Source: Leclercia sp. UBA7405
GTDB lineage: Bacteria; Pseudomonadota; Gammaproteobacteria; Enterobacterales; Enterobacteriaceae
Assembly: GCA_002469605.1 (NCBI GenBank)
Contig: DKMV01000082.1
Location: forward strand, 1 to 7,336
DNA: 7,336 nucleotides
Reading direction: 5' to 3'
Below are positions 1-5,761 of the stretch, in pieces; position 1 is the stretch's first letter; each line of letters starts with the position of its first letter. Position numbers and translations under genes: made by a program. Under the pieces are notes generated by a model that saw nothing but the letters and a program-made list of their open reading frames with translations, had not been told where the DNA came from and searched no databases.

Positions 1-480
1 AAAAAAGGCGTCGATGGACTGGGTTTTGACCAGCCCGTCCGCCTGCTCTTTGATGGCACCGAAAAAGAGCTGATAGCTGTTTACCAGCGCCTCGTCCTGG
101 CGCGGTTTCATTGCCTGCCAGCCCGACCAGGCCTGACCCGAGGCGGTCAGCGCGCGCTGGGCCTCCTCCATCAGGCTGTTCCAGCTCCCTTCCGAGCCGG
201 TCTCTTTATCCTGCATAAAATAGACCCCGGCGCGGTTAAGCAGATCGCTTGCGGTCAGCAGGGATACCCGCGCCTCATCGAGTTTGGCCTGCTGGGAGAG
301 CGCAAGCTGGTTGCGGGAATCGTTGCGCTGGGCATCGTCCAGGGAGAAGGTGAGCAGTACGGAGGAGGAGATTTGCAGGGCTGAAAAAAGGGCGATAATA
401 CAGAAGATCCCCGCCAGCAGGCCGAACCGGCGCGGCGTGAGGCGCTGTGCAAAACGACGGAAAATTTGCGTTAAGTTCAT
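1..480 (-). CDS. Methyl-accepting chemotaxis protein, N-terminal part (truncated by window edge)
   Basis: Translating the minus strand from the ATG at 478-480 gives 160 open residues reaching the left edge. The start is MNLTQIFRRF: a basic N-terminus (about residues 8-18), then one hydrophobic membrane segment (about 19-45) and a helical periplasmic region. Residues 71-90 (ARVSLL..NRAGVYFM) align with the first helix of the Tar/Tsr four-helix ligand-binding domain; the Tsr equivalent, from memory, reads LNRAGIRYM. Members of this family are inner-membrane receptors that signal to CheA through CheW. The second membrane segment, HAMP and signalling domains lie outside the window. Of the Tsr arginines that bind the amino-acid ligand, only the R69 equivalent (R83) remains; the R64 and R73 positions are S78 and Y87, so serine or aspartate is an unlikely ligand. 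E. coli Tap also has Ser at the first position. I see no clear FliA-type promoter and only a weak ribosome site. Ligand unknown. Confidence 0.88.
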   Translation of the reverse strand, partial: MNLTQIFRRFAQRLTPRRFGLLAGIFCIIALFSALQISSSVLLTFSLDDAQRNDSRNQLALSQQAKLDEARVSLLTASDLLNRAGVYFMQDKETGSEGSWNSLMEEAQRALTASGQAWSGWQAMKPRQDEALVNSYQLFFGAIKEQADGLVKTQSIDAFF

Positions 481-503
481 AATATTGTTCTGTAACAAGA
501 CCT

Positions 504-521
504 TAGACGCGAGCGAGTCTA
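504..521. repeat. Short inverted repeat in the chemoreceptor leader
   Basis: The arms TAGAC (504-508) and GTCTA (517-521) flank an 8-base spacer. The repeat lies 24 bp upstream of the chemoreceptor ATG. It could be a weak leader hairpin or a protein-binding dyad. It is short enough that chance is a real alternative, and no known operator is recognised. Confidence 0.25.
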
Positions 522-558
522 GGGCACAATAGTGACAGAACTATTTCAGCCAGATGAC

Positions 559-586
559 AAAGGCCTGCACGCGGCAGGCCTTTTTT
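559..586. terminator. Perfect 10-bp hairpin between sad and the chemoreceptor gene
   Basis: The arms AAAGGCCTGC (559-568) and GCAGGCCTTT (574-583) pair perfectly around the 5-base loop ACGCG. The hairpin starts just after the sad stop codon (588-590), so it is positioned as the sad terminator. The run of six T follows the stem in the plus direction (581-586). In the minus direction, in which sad is read, only the three T within the stem are present, followed by GTC. The element may therefore work weakly for sad and better against plus-strand transcription entering the 3' end of sad. Confidence 0.7.
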
Positions 587-587
587 A

Positions 588-1970
588 TCAGACTCTTCCT
601 TTCCACACCGTCTGCACGTTGCAGAACTCGTGCAGGCCAAAGTGGGAGAGCTCCCGGCCAAAGCCGCTCTTCTTCACCCCGCCGAAGGCGACGCGGGCAT
701 CGCTGGCGCTGTAGCCGTTGATAAATACCCCGCCGCACTCAAGGTTGTCGGCAAAGTGTTGCGCTACCTCGTCGCTGGCGGTAAAGACCGTGGCCGAGAG
801 GCCAAAATCGCTGTCGTTGGCAAGCGTCAGCGCGTGGGCGGCGTCCTGCGCCACGGTAATGGCGGCCACCGGGCCAAACAGCTCCTGGCGGAACGCGGTC
901 ATCTCAGAGGTGACGTTCCCCAGCACCGTGGGCGCATAGTAGTTGCCCTCGCCCGCCAGCTTCTCGCCGCCGAGCAGCAGGGTGGCCCCCTCCTCCAGCG
1001 TGGCCTGCACCTGCTGGTGCAGTTCGTCGCGCAGATCGAAACGCGCCATCGGGCCGATATAGTGCTCTTCAGCGGCAGGATCGCCCAGCTTCAGGGCGGC
1101 GACAGCGGCCACAAAGCGCTCGGTGAACCGTGCCGCGACGTCGGCCTCGACGATAAAACGCTTGGCGGCGGCGCACACCTGCCCGGTGTTCTGATAGCGC
1201 CCGGCAACCGCGGCCTTCACCGCCAGATCCAGATCCGCATCGTTCAGAACGATAAAGGGATCGGAGCCACCCAGCTCCAGCACGCATTTCTTCAGCGCTG
1301 CCCCCGCCTGGGCACCAATGGCGGCTCCGGCGCGCACGCTACCGGTAACGGTCACGGCGGCGATCCGGCGGTCGTTGATCGCCTGGCTTACCCCCTCGTT
1401 GGTGGCGTTGATCTGGGCAAATACCCCTTGCGGGAAACCGGCCTGGGTGAAGATTTGCGCTATCAGCTCAGCGCAGCCGAGCACGTTCGGAGCATGTTTC
1501 AGCAGATAGCTGTTGCCCGCCAGAATAATCGGCACCGCGCCGCGCAGCACCTGCCACAGGGGGAAGTTCCACGGCATCACCGCCAGAATTGGCCCAAGCG
1601 GACGATATTCAATCACCGCCTTCTCTACCTGAGTGGATTCAGTCGCGAGCATCGCCGGGCCGTGGTCGGCATACCAGTCGCAGAGATCGGCCGATTTTGC
1701 CACTTCGCCCCGCGCCTGGGCGATGGGTTTACCCATCTCACGGGTAATCAGCTGTGCCATCTCTTCGCCGCGCTGGCGCAGGGCCGCGCCCAGATCCCGC
1801 AGGCGCTGCGCCCGGTCGGCAATAGATACCTGCCGCCACTGGCGAAAGCCCGCGTCGGCCTGGACAATAGCGGCGTCGACGTCGGCGGTGGTCGCCCATG
1901 GCCAGCGGCCAATGGTCTCGCCGTTGGCGGGGTTAACAGAGAAAGCGTGGGTTGCAGAGGAGTAGTTCAT
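588..1970 (-). CDS. sad: Succinate semialdehyde dehydrogenase [NAD(P)+] Sad (YneI)
   Basis: This 460-residue aldehyde dehydrogenase matches E. coli Sad/YneI (about 462 aa) along its length, as I recall that sequence. Sad oxidises succinate semialdehyde to succinate in the cytoplasm, the last step of putrescine and 4-aminobutyrate breakdown before the TCA cycle. Family landmarks are intact: PWNF with oxyanion-hole Asn135, LKHAPN with Lys158, TGSVRAG (209-215) in the cofactor fold, general base Glu232 in LELGG, catalytic Cys266 in NTGQVC, and ELFGPV (363-368). The ATG at 1968-1970 has GGAG six bases upstream (1977-1980) and fits the E. coli N-terminus. The gene diverges from ptrR, whose product is its known regulator. 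In E. coli glsB (yneH) follows sad; here it is absent and a hairpin plus a chemoreceptor gene follow. No damage is seen. Confidence 0.96.
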   Translation of the reverse strand: MNYSSATHAFSVNPANGETIGRWPWATTADVDAAIVQADAGFRQWRQVSIADRAQRLRDLGAALRQRGEEMAQLITREMGKPIAQARGEVAKSADLCDWYADHGPAMLATESTQVEKAVIEYRPLGPILAVMPWNFPLWQVLRGAVPIILAGNSYLLKHAPNVLGCAELIAQIFTQAGFPQGVFAQINATNEGVSQAINDRRIAAVTVTGSVRAGAAIGAQAGAALKKCVLELGGSDPFIVLNDADLDLAVKAAVAGRYQNTGQVCAAAKRFIVEADVAARFTERFVAAVAALKLGDPAAEEHYIGPMARFDLRDELHQQVQATLEEGATLLLGGEKLAGEGNYYAPTVLGNVTSEMTAFRQELFGPVAAITVAQDAAHALTLANDSDFGLSATVFTASDEVAQHFADNLECGGVFINGYSASDARVAFGGVKKSGFGRELSHFGLHEFCNVQTVWKGRV

Positions 1971-2016
1971 CTTGTGCTCCGGTAAATAAGGGTTGATTCA
2001 GTGTGGCCTGGTCTGC

Positions 2017-2035
2017 TATTTCTGAAAAATGAATA
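2017..2035. promoter_or_regulatory. Candidate LysR-type (PtrR) operator, TATT-N11-AATA
   Basis: The sad-ptrR intergenic region contains TATT (2017-2020), 11 bases, then AATA (2032-2035). This is the T-N11-A dyad typical of LysR-family binding sites. It lies 34 bp before the ptrR start and 46 bp before the sad start, suited to control both divergent genes. A partly overlapping dyad, TTCAG (1997-2001) and CTGAA (2022-2026), might be a second site. No strong -35/-10 pair stands out for either gene. The match is to the family rule, not to a measured PtrR motif. Confidence 0.45.
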
Positions 2036-2069
2036 ATATTGACCACCTTGTTCACGAATCGAGAATGGT

Positions 2070-2948
2070 ATGGATCTGACCCAGCTGGAGATGTTTAACG
2101 CCGTGGCCCAGAGCGGCAGCATTACCCTGGCGGCGCAAAAGGTGCACCGCGTCCCCTCAAATCTGACTACCCGCATCAAGCAGCTGGAGGCCGACCTGGG
2201 GGTGGAGCTTTTTATCCGGGAAAACCAGCGCCTGCGGCTCTCTCCCGCCGGGCACAATTTTTTGCGCTACAGCAGGCAGATTCTGGCGCTGGTGGACGAA
2301 GCGCGGATGGTGGTAGCAGGCGATGAACCCCAGGGGCTCTTTTCCCTTGGCTCGCTGGAGAGTACCGCCGCGGTGCGCCTTCCGGCCTCGCTGGCCCGCT
2401 ATAACCAGCGCTATCCGCGTATTCAGTTTGCGCTGGCCACCGGCCCGTCCGGGACGATGATTGACGGGGTGCTGGAAGGGACGCTGAGCGCGGCCTTTGT
2501 CGACGGCCCGCTTACCCACCCGGAGCTGGAGGGGATGCCGGTCTGGCAGGAGGAGATGATGCTGGTAGCGCCGGCGGGCCACCCGGTGGTGCAGCGGGCC
2601 ACGGAGGTCAGCGGGCACGACGTCTATGCGTTTCGGGCCAACTGCTCCTATCGCCGCCATTTTGAGAGCTGGTTTCACGCCGACCGCGCCACGCCGGGGC
2701 GCATCCACGAGATGGAGTCCTACCACGGCATGCTGGCCTGCGTTATCGCCGGGGCGGGCATTGCGTTAATGCCGCGATCGATGCTGGAGAGCATGCCCGG
2801 CCACCATCAGGTGGCGGCCTGGCCGCTGGCGGAAAAGTGGCGCTGGCTCACCACCTGGCTGGTGTGGCGCCGGGGCGCGATGACCCGGCAGCTGGAGGCC
2901 TTTATAGAACAGCTAAACGAACATCAGCCACCAGCGCCTTCTCCATAA
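2070..2948 (+). CDS. ptrR: LysR-type transcriptional regulator PtrR (YneJ)
   Basis: This 292-residue protein matches E. coli YneJ, renamed PtrR, over nearly its full length. An N-terminal winged helix-turn-helix occupies about residues 1-60 ([17 protein letters not shown], then the recognition helix around [13 protein letters not shown]). A linker helix and a periplasmic-binding-protein-like effector domain follow (about 90-282), including the conserved stretch around [18 protein letters not shown]. PtrR is described in E. coli as a regulator of sad and of putrescine and stress-related genes. The divergent arrangement with sad and the T-N11-A box between them fit that role. The ATG at 2070 has GAGA at 2061-2064 as a modest ribosome site and gives the canonical N-terminus. 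The last 47 bases overlap the 3' end of the convergent acetyltransferase gene. The last few residues (about 284-292) are the part I am least sure are conserved. Confidence 0.94.
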   Translation: MDLTQLEMFNAVAQSGSITLAAQKVHRVPSNLTTRIKQLEADLGVELFIRENQRLRLSPAGHNFLRYSRQILALVDEARMVVAGDEPQGLFSLGSLESTAAVRLPASLARYNQRYPRIQFALATGPSGTMIDGVLEGTLSAAFVDGPLTHPELEGMPVWQEEMMLVAPAGHPVVQRATEVSGHDVYAFRANCSYRRHFESWFHADRATPGRIHEMESYHGMLACVIAGAGIALMPRSMLESMPGHHQVAAWPLAEKWRWLTTWLVWRRGAMTRQLEAFIEQLNEHQPPAPSP

Positions 2949-3384
2949 ACAGGCTGAGGGGATCGGCCGCGTAAGGATAAAACGCCTCGCGCAGCTGATA
3001 GCCGCAGCGCTCGTAAAGACGCACCGCCGCGTGCTGTTTGATGCCGGTCTCCAGGCGCAGGGTATGGCAGCCCCGGCTGAGGGCCTCGTCCTCCAGCGCC
3101 GCCAGCAGTTTCTCACCCAGCTGCTGGCCGCGATGGGCCGGATCGATATAGACCCGCTTCATTTCGCCGCTGCCGTCGTCGTTGAGCACAATCGCCCCGC
3201 AGCCTACGGCGTTCAACTGTCTGTCACGGATCGCCATCATAATCAGCGATGCGGGAGGCAGCCCGGCCAGGTCCAGCAGGTGGTTGCTCTCGGCGGGATA
3301 GAGTTCGCTCTGGTAGCTGTCGAGGGCGGCAATCAGGCCGATAATATCCGGATGGGTGGGGGATTCAGAGGAAATGGCATACAT
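2902..3384 (-). CDS. GNAT family N-acetyltransferase
   Basis: A 160-residue protein with the GNAT fold. Strand beta-4 with MKRVYIDP (75-82) leads into acetyl-CoA pyrophosphate loop motif [11 protein letters not shown] (85-94). Motif B contains [16 protein letters not shown] (120-135); Tyr124 sits at the usual general-acid position. The family transfers acetyl from acetyl-CoA to an amine of a small molecule, peptide or protein; the acceptor here cannot be told. The ATG at 3382-3384 is preceded by a clear AGGAG Shine-Dalgarno site about seven bases upstream. The gene converges on ptrR and overlaps its 3' end by 47 bp, leaving no room for a terminator between them. It diverges from the dehydrogenase gene across 151 bp, so it appears to be transcribed alone. 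No specific name is assigned because many chromosomal GNATs look like this. Confidence 0.88.
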   Translation of the reverse strand: MYAISSESPTHPDIIGLIAALDSYQSELYPAESNHLLDLAGLPPASLIMMAIRDRQLNAVGCGAIVLNDDGSGEMKRVYIDPAHRGQQLGEKLLAALEDEALSRGCHTLRLETGIKQHAAVRLYERCGYQLREAFYPYAADPLSLFMEKALVADVRLAVL

Positions 3385-3535
3385 GGCAGGCTCCTTTTGT
3401 CATTTTTCCTCACCATAGCGTCAGGCGAGGCGCGAGCAGGCATATTTTAAACTTATAGCTGATCCACCCCATTGCATCTTGCCCCCGCAACGCGTAAATC
3501 TGGCGGCAGATAACCGTTAAACTTCAGGAAAAACA

Positions 3536-4480
3536 ATGAACACCAAAGCCCGCAAAGTGATGATTATCGGCGCCGGCAACGTTGGCACCTCCGCCGCCTA
3601 TGCCCTGCTGAACCAGAATATCTGTGAAGAGCTGCTGCTGGTGGATATCAACCGGGACCGCAGCGAGGGCCACGCCTGGGATCTGGCGGACGCCGCCGCC
3701 TATATGCCCGGTATGATGGCTATCTCCACCCGCGAGGCAGGCGACTGTGCGGATGTGGATATCGCGGTGATCACCGTCTCCGGCGGAGCGCTGAAGCCGG
3801 GGCAGACGCGGCTGGACGAACTGACCGCCACGGCGAAAATCGTCAAAGAGATCGTCCCGCAGATGATGGCTGGCGGCTTTAACGGCATCTTTCTTATCGC
3901 CACCAACCCCTGCGACATCATCACCTGGCAGGTGTGGCAGCTCTCCGGTCTGCCCCGCAGCCAGGTGATTGGCACCGGCGTCTGGCTCGACACCACCCGC
4001 CTGCGCCGCACCCTCGCCCAGGCGCTGGATATCGGCGCCCAGAGCATCGACGCCTTTATTCTCGGCGAGCACGGCGATACCCAGTTCCCGGTCTGGTCGC
4101 ACTCCTCGGTGTACGGCTCGCCGATTGCCGAGGTTTACCAGCGCCACACCGGCGAGGCCCTGGACGTGGATGCCCTGGCCGAGCGCGTGCGTAAGCAGGG
4201 CTTTGAAATCTACGCCCGCAAAGGCTGCACCGAATTTGGCATTGCGGGCACCATCGCCGAGATCTGCCGCAATATCTTTACTGGCAGCCACCGGGCGCTG
4301 GCCATCTCCTGCATTCTGGACGGGGAATATGGCGTGGAGGGCGTGGCGATTGGGGTACCGGCGGTGCTGGCCCAGAGCGGCGTGCAGCAGATTATCGAGC
4401 TAAACCTGGCGCCGGAGGAGCAGGAGAAGTTCCGCCACTCGGTGGCGGTGATTAAGGACAATATTGCCCGCCTGCCCTGA
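3536..4480 (+). CDS. L-lactate dehydrogenase-like NAD-dependent 2-hydroxyacid dehydrogenase
   Basis: This 314-residue protein belongs to the lactate/malate dehydrogenase superfamily and has the normal length. It shows the Rossmann loop GAGNVG (12-17), an Asp at the end of beta-2 (Asp37, favouring NAD), the mobile-loop Arg92 (Arg109 equivalent) in KPGQTRLD, ATNP with Asn124, Asp152 and Arg155 in LDTTR (168/171 equivalents), catalytic His179 in GEHGD (His195), and Thr232 (near Thr246). All catalytic residues are present. The specificity position before KPG, Gln102 in lactate and Arg102 in malate dehydrogenases, is Leu86, with one extra residue in this loop. A hydrophobic 2-oxoacid other than pyruvate is therefore possible, as with L-2-hydroxyisocaproate dehydrogenase. 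It is unrelated to LldD or LdhA, the usual lactate enzymes of E. coli. CAGGAA at 3525-3530 supports the start. It has its own terminator and forms a single-gene unit. Confidence 0.92.
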   Translation: MNTKARKVMIIGAGNVGTSAAYALLNQNICEELLLVDINRDRSEGHAWDLADAAAYMPGMMAISTREAGDCADVDIAVITVSGGALKPGQTRLDELTATAKIVKEIVPQMMAGGFNGIFLIATNPCDIITWQVWQLSGLPRSQVIGTGVWLDTTRLRRTLAQALDIGAQSIDAFILGEHGDTQFPVWSHSSVYGSPIAEVYQRHTGEALDVDALAERVRKQGFEIYARKGCTEFGIAGTIAEICRNIFTGSHRALAISCILDGEYGVEGVAIGVPAVLAQSGVQQIIELNLAPEEQEKFRHSVAVIKDNIARLP

Positions 4481-4501
4481 GCGGCGACGGCAGGCTTTTT
4501 T
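4470..4501 (+). terminator. Rho-independent terminator of the dehydrogenase gene
   Basis: The arms GCCTGCC (4470-4476) and GGCAGGC (4489-4495) form a 7-bp GC-rich stem around a 12-base loop, followed by six T (4496-4501). The stem begins inside the last codons and the loop holds the TGA stop. The minus strand has no T-run after the stem, so the element serves the plus-strand dehydrogenase gene and not the convergent nadS-like gene. Confidence 0.8.
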
Positions 4502-4502
4502 A

Positions 4503-4784
4503 TCAATGCTTTGCCAGCGCGGCAAAGAATGCCGGGTTGCTTTGAATGGTCGCCAGCACCTTCGCGGCCAGCCCGGTAGGATTACGCCGTTTGGTTTCCC
4601 AGCTTTTAATGGGGTCGATACTGGTACCCAGCGCTTTCGCCATTTCAGCCTGAGAAACGTTGAGTTGCTCTCTGATGGCCCGCACATCCGCGATTTCATA
4701 CCGGGTCGTGCGGGCATCCAGGTTACCCTTTTTGATCTCGACAGCCTCTTCCAGAGAGGATTTCAGTTCGTCGAACAAGCTCAT
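4503..4784 (-). CDS. nadS: NadS-family XRE helix-turn-helix protein (HigA-type antitoxin, apparently orphan)
   Basis: A 93-residue protein with a charged N-terminal helix (MSLFDELKSSLEEAVEIKKG) and an XRE/HTH_3 domain at about 35-75. The HTH helices are SQAEMAKALG (44-53) and TSIDPIKSWETKRRNP (54-69). It ends in a short helix with NPAFFAALAKH. The pattern matches the NadS family, usually annotated as the antitoxin/repressor partner of a RelE/HigB-like toxin encoded just upstream. An in-frame ATG at 4838 would add 18 residues. The start at 4784 is preferred because it has GGGAG about seven bases upstream, matches the family N-terminus, and leaves the palindromic operator outside the gene. No toxin reading frame is seen in the 170 bp upstream, and PhzF follows directly. 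By eye its GC content is lower than that of its neighbours, which may point to acquisition. Confidence 0.88.
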   Translation of the reverse strand: MSLFDELKSSLEEAVEIKKGNLDARTTRYEIADVRAIREQLNVSQAEMAKALGTSIDPIKSWETKRRNPTGLAAKVLATIQSNPAFFAALAKH

Positions 4785-4804
4785 TTCACATCTCCCTTTT
4801 ATTT

Positions 4805-4819
4805 GTGTACAAAGTACAC
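4805..4819. promoter_or_regulatory. Perfect palindromic operator upstream of the nadS-like gene
   Basis: GTGTAC (4805-4810) and GTACAC (4814-4819) are perfect inverted arms around AAA. The site is 20 bp upstream of the nadS-like ATG. On the minus strand it lies downstream of a TTGCAC box (RC of 4833-4838), so it would cover the -10 region of a possible promoter. This is the usual arrangement for autorepression by HigA/XRE antitoxins. Binding by this protein is inferred from position and symmetry. Confidence 0.65.
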
Positions 4820-4926
4820 TTTTATATCTGCGGTGCAACCACGCTTAGCCAAAATTGCGAGGCGCTTTCAGCAAACTTCGGGAGCCAGAGCGGTTGAAGC
4901 ACAATAAAGGAATTGAAGTGAGCGAA

Positions 4927-4944
4927 GGCGGTATTCCAACCGCC
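4927..4944 (-). terminator. Hairpin downstream of the PhzF operon
   Basis: The arms GGCGGT (4927-4932) and ACCGCC (4939-4944) pair around the 6-base loop ATTCCA, 10 bp past the stop codon of the second PhzF gene. On the minus strand the stem is followed by TTCGCTC, a poor U-tract, so intrinsic termination is doubtful. The position favours a 3'-end role for the PhzF transcript. Confidence 0.4.
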
Positions 4945-4954
4945 CCTTAAGATT

Positions 4955-5746
4955 TTAGCGCAGGAAGACGGTGCCCTTCAGATAGAGCGCCGCCTGGCCG
5001 CCGATCAGCACCCGATCGCCCTTCAGCTCGCAGCGCAGATCGCCCCCGCGCGCGGAGACCTGGCGCGCCAGCATATTCGTTTTACCGAGCACCTCGGCCC
5101 AGTAGGGGATAAGCATGCTGTGGGCCGAGCCGGTGACCGGGTCTTCTGCTACCGATTCGCCGGGGCAGAAGAAGCGGCTGACAAAGTCATACTCTTCGCC
5201 CGGAGCGGTGACGCAGACCATTTTGCCCAGCGGCTTCATGGCTTCGATATTTGGGGTTATGGCTTCGACCTGCTGCTGGTTTTCCAGCACCACCATATAG
5301 TCGCGCCCTGCCCGCACCGCTTTCGCACCGCTGATGCCGAGAGTGCTGAACAGCAGCGCCGGTGGATTAGCCACCTCTTCGCTCTGCCACGCCGGGAAGT
5401 CGAGAGTCAGCCAGTCGCCGCTGCGGGTCACCTTCAGGTCGCCGACAAAGCGGGTGGAGAAGGCAATTTCGGTATGCGGGTAGTCCAGATACTCAAAAAT
5501 AACGTGGGCGCTGGCGAGGGTGGCATGGCCGCACAGGTTAATTTCATGCTGAGTGGTAAACCAGCGCAGCTCAAACCCGGCGTCGGTGCGCACGAAAAAG
5601 GCGGTCTCCGACTGGTTATGCTGCTGCGCCATCTTCAGCAGTGTCTCGTCCGGCAGCCAGGCTTCCAGCGGACAGACGGCGGCGGGGTTGCCGCCAAAGG
5701 CGCGATTGCTAAACGCGTCGACCAGATAAAATTCAATTTCTTTCAT
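4955..5746 (-). CDS. PhzF family isomerase/epimerase (downstream copy)
   Basis: A 263-residue PhzF-fold protein. It has the family start FYLVDAFSNRAFGGNPAAV (6-24), then NQSETAFF with catalytic-site Glu47, NLCGHAT with His74, and the C-terminal-half signature EDPVTGSAH with Asp202. These correspond to the Glu45/His74/Asp208 active site of Pseudomonas PhzF. PhzF proteins fold as two diaminopimelate-epimerase-like halves. The founding member isomerises trans-2,3-dihydro-3-hydroxyanthranilate, but most enterobacterial relatives have no known substrate, and no phenazine genes are present here. The ATG at 5744-5746 follows AAGG by about eight bases. It lies only 15 bp after the upstream paralogue's stop, so the two genes are probably co-transcribed. 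Identity to the paralogue is high by eye, roughly 60%. Confidence 0.92.
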   Translation of the reverse strand: MKEIEFYLVDAFSNRAFGGNPAAVCPLEAWLPDETLLKMAQQHNQSETAFFVRTDAGFELRWFTTQHEINLCGHATLASAHVIFEYLDYPHTEIAFSTRFVGDLKVTRSGDWLTLDFPAWQSEEVANPPALLFSTLGISGAKAVRAGRDYMVVLENQQQVEAITPNIEAMKPLGKMVCVTAPGEEYDFVSRFFCPGESVAEDPVTGSAHSMLIPYWAEVLGKTNMLARQVSARGGDLRCELKGDRVLIGGQAALYLKGTVFLR

Positions 5747-5761
5747 TAGATTTACCTTTTT

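Noticed and set aside
481..587. FliA (sigma-28) promoter for the chemoreceptor
   Set aside because: No TAAA followed at the right spacing by a GCCGATAA-like box could be found on the minus strand.
630..1985. A 451-codon open frame on the plus strand, fully antisense to sad
   Set aside because: It is a mirror effect of GC-rich codons. Its composition is low-complexity and arginine/glycine/histidine-rich, it has no recognisable domain, and the opposite strand encodes an intact Sad.
3524..4291. A 255-codon minus-strand frame opposite the dehydrogenase gene
   Set aside because: No domain is visible, no Shine-Dalgarno site precedes it, and it shadows a protein with a complete catalytic set.
4785..4838. 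Upstream ATG adding 18 residues to the NadS-like protein
   Set aside because: The extension contains the palindromic operator and has no ribosome site; the ATG at 4784 has a good one and matches the family start.
4830..4954. Possible remnant of a RelE/HigB toxin upstream of the NadS-like gene
   Set aside because: A minus-strand stretch of about 40 codons is open and reaches a stop near 4830, but it shows no RelE-like pattern or start with a ribosome site, so no pseudogene is called.
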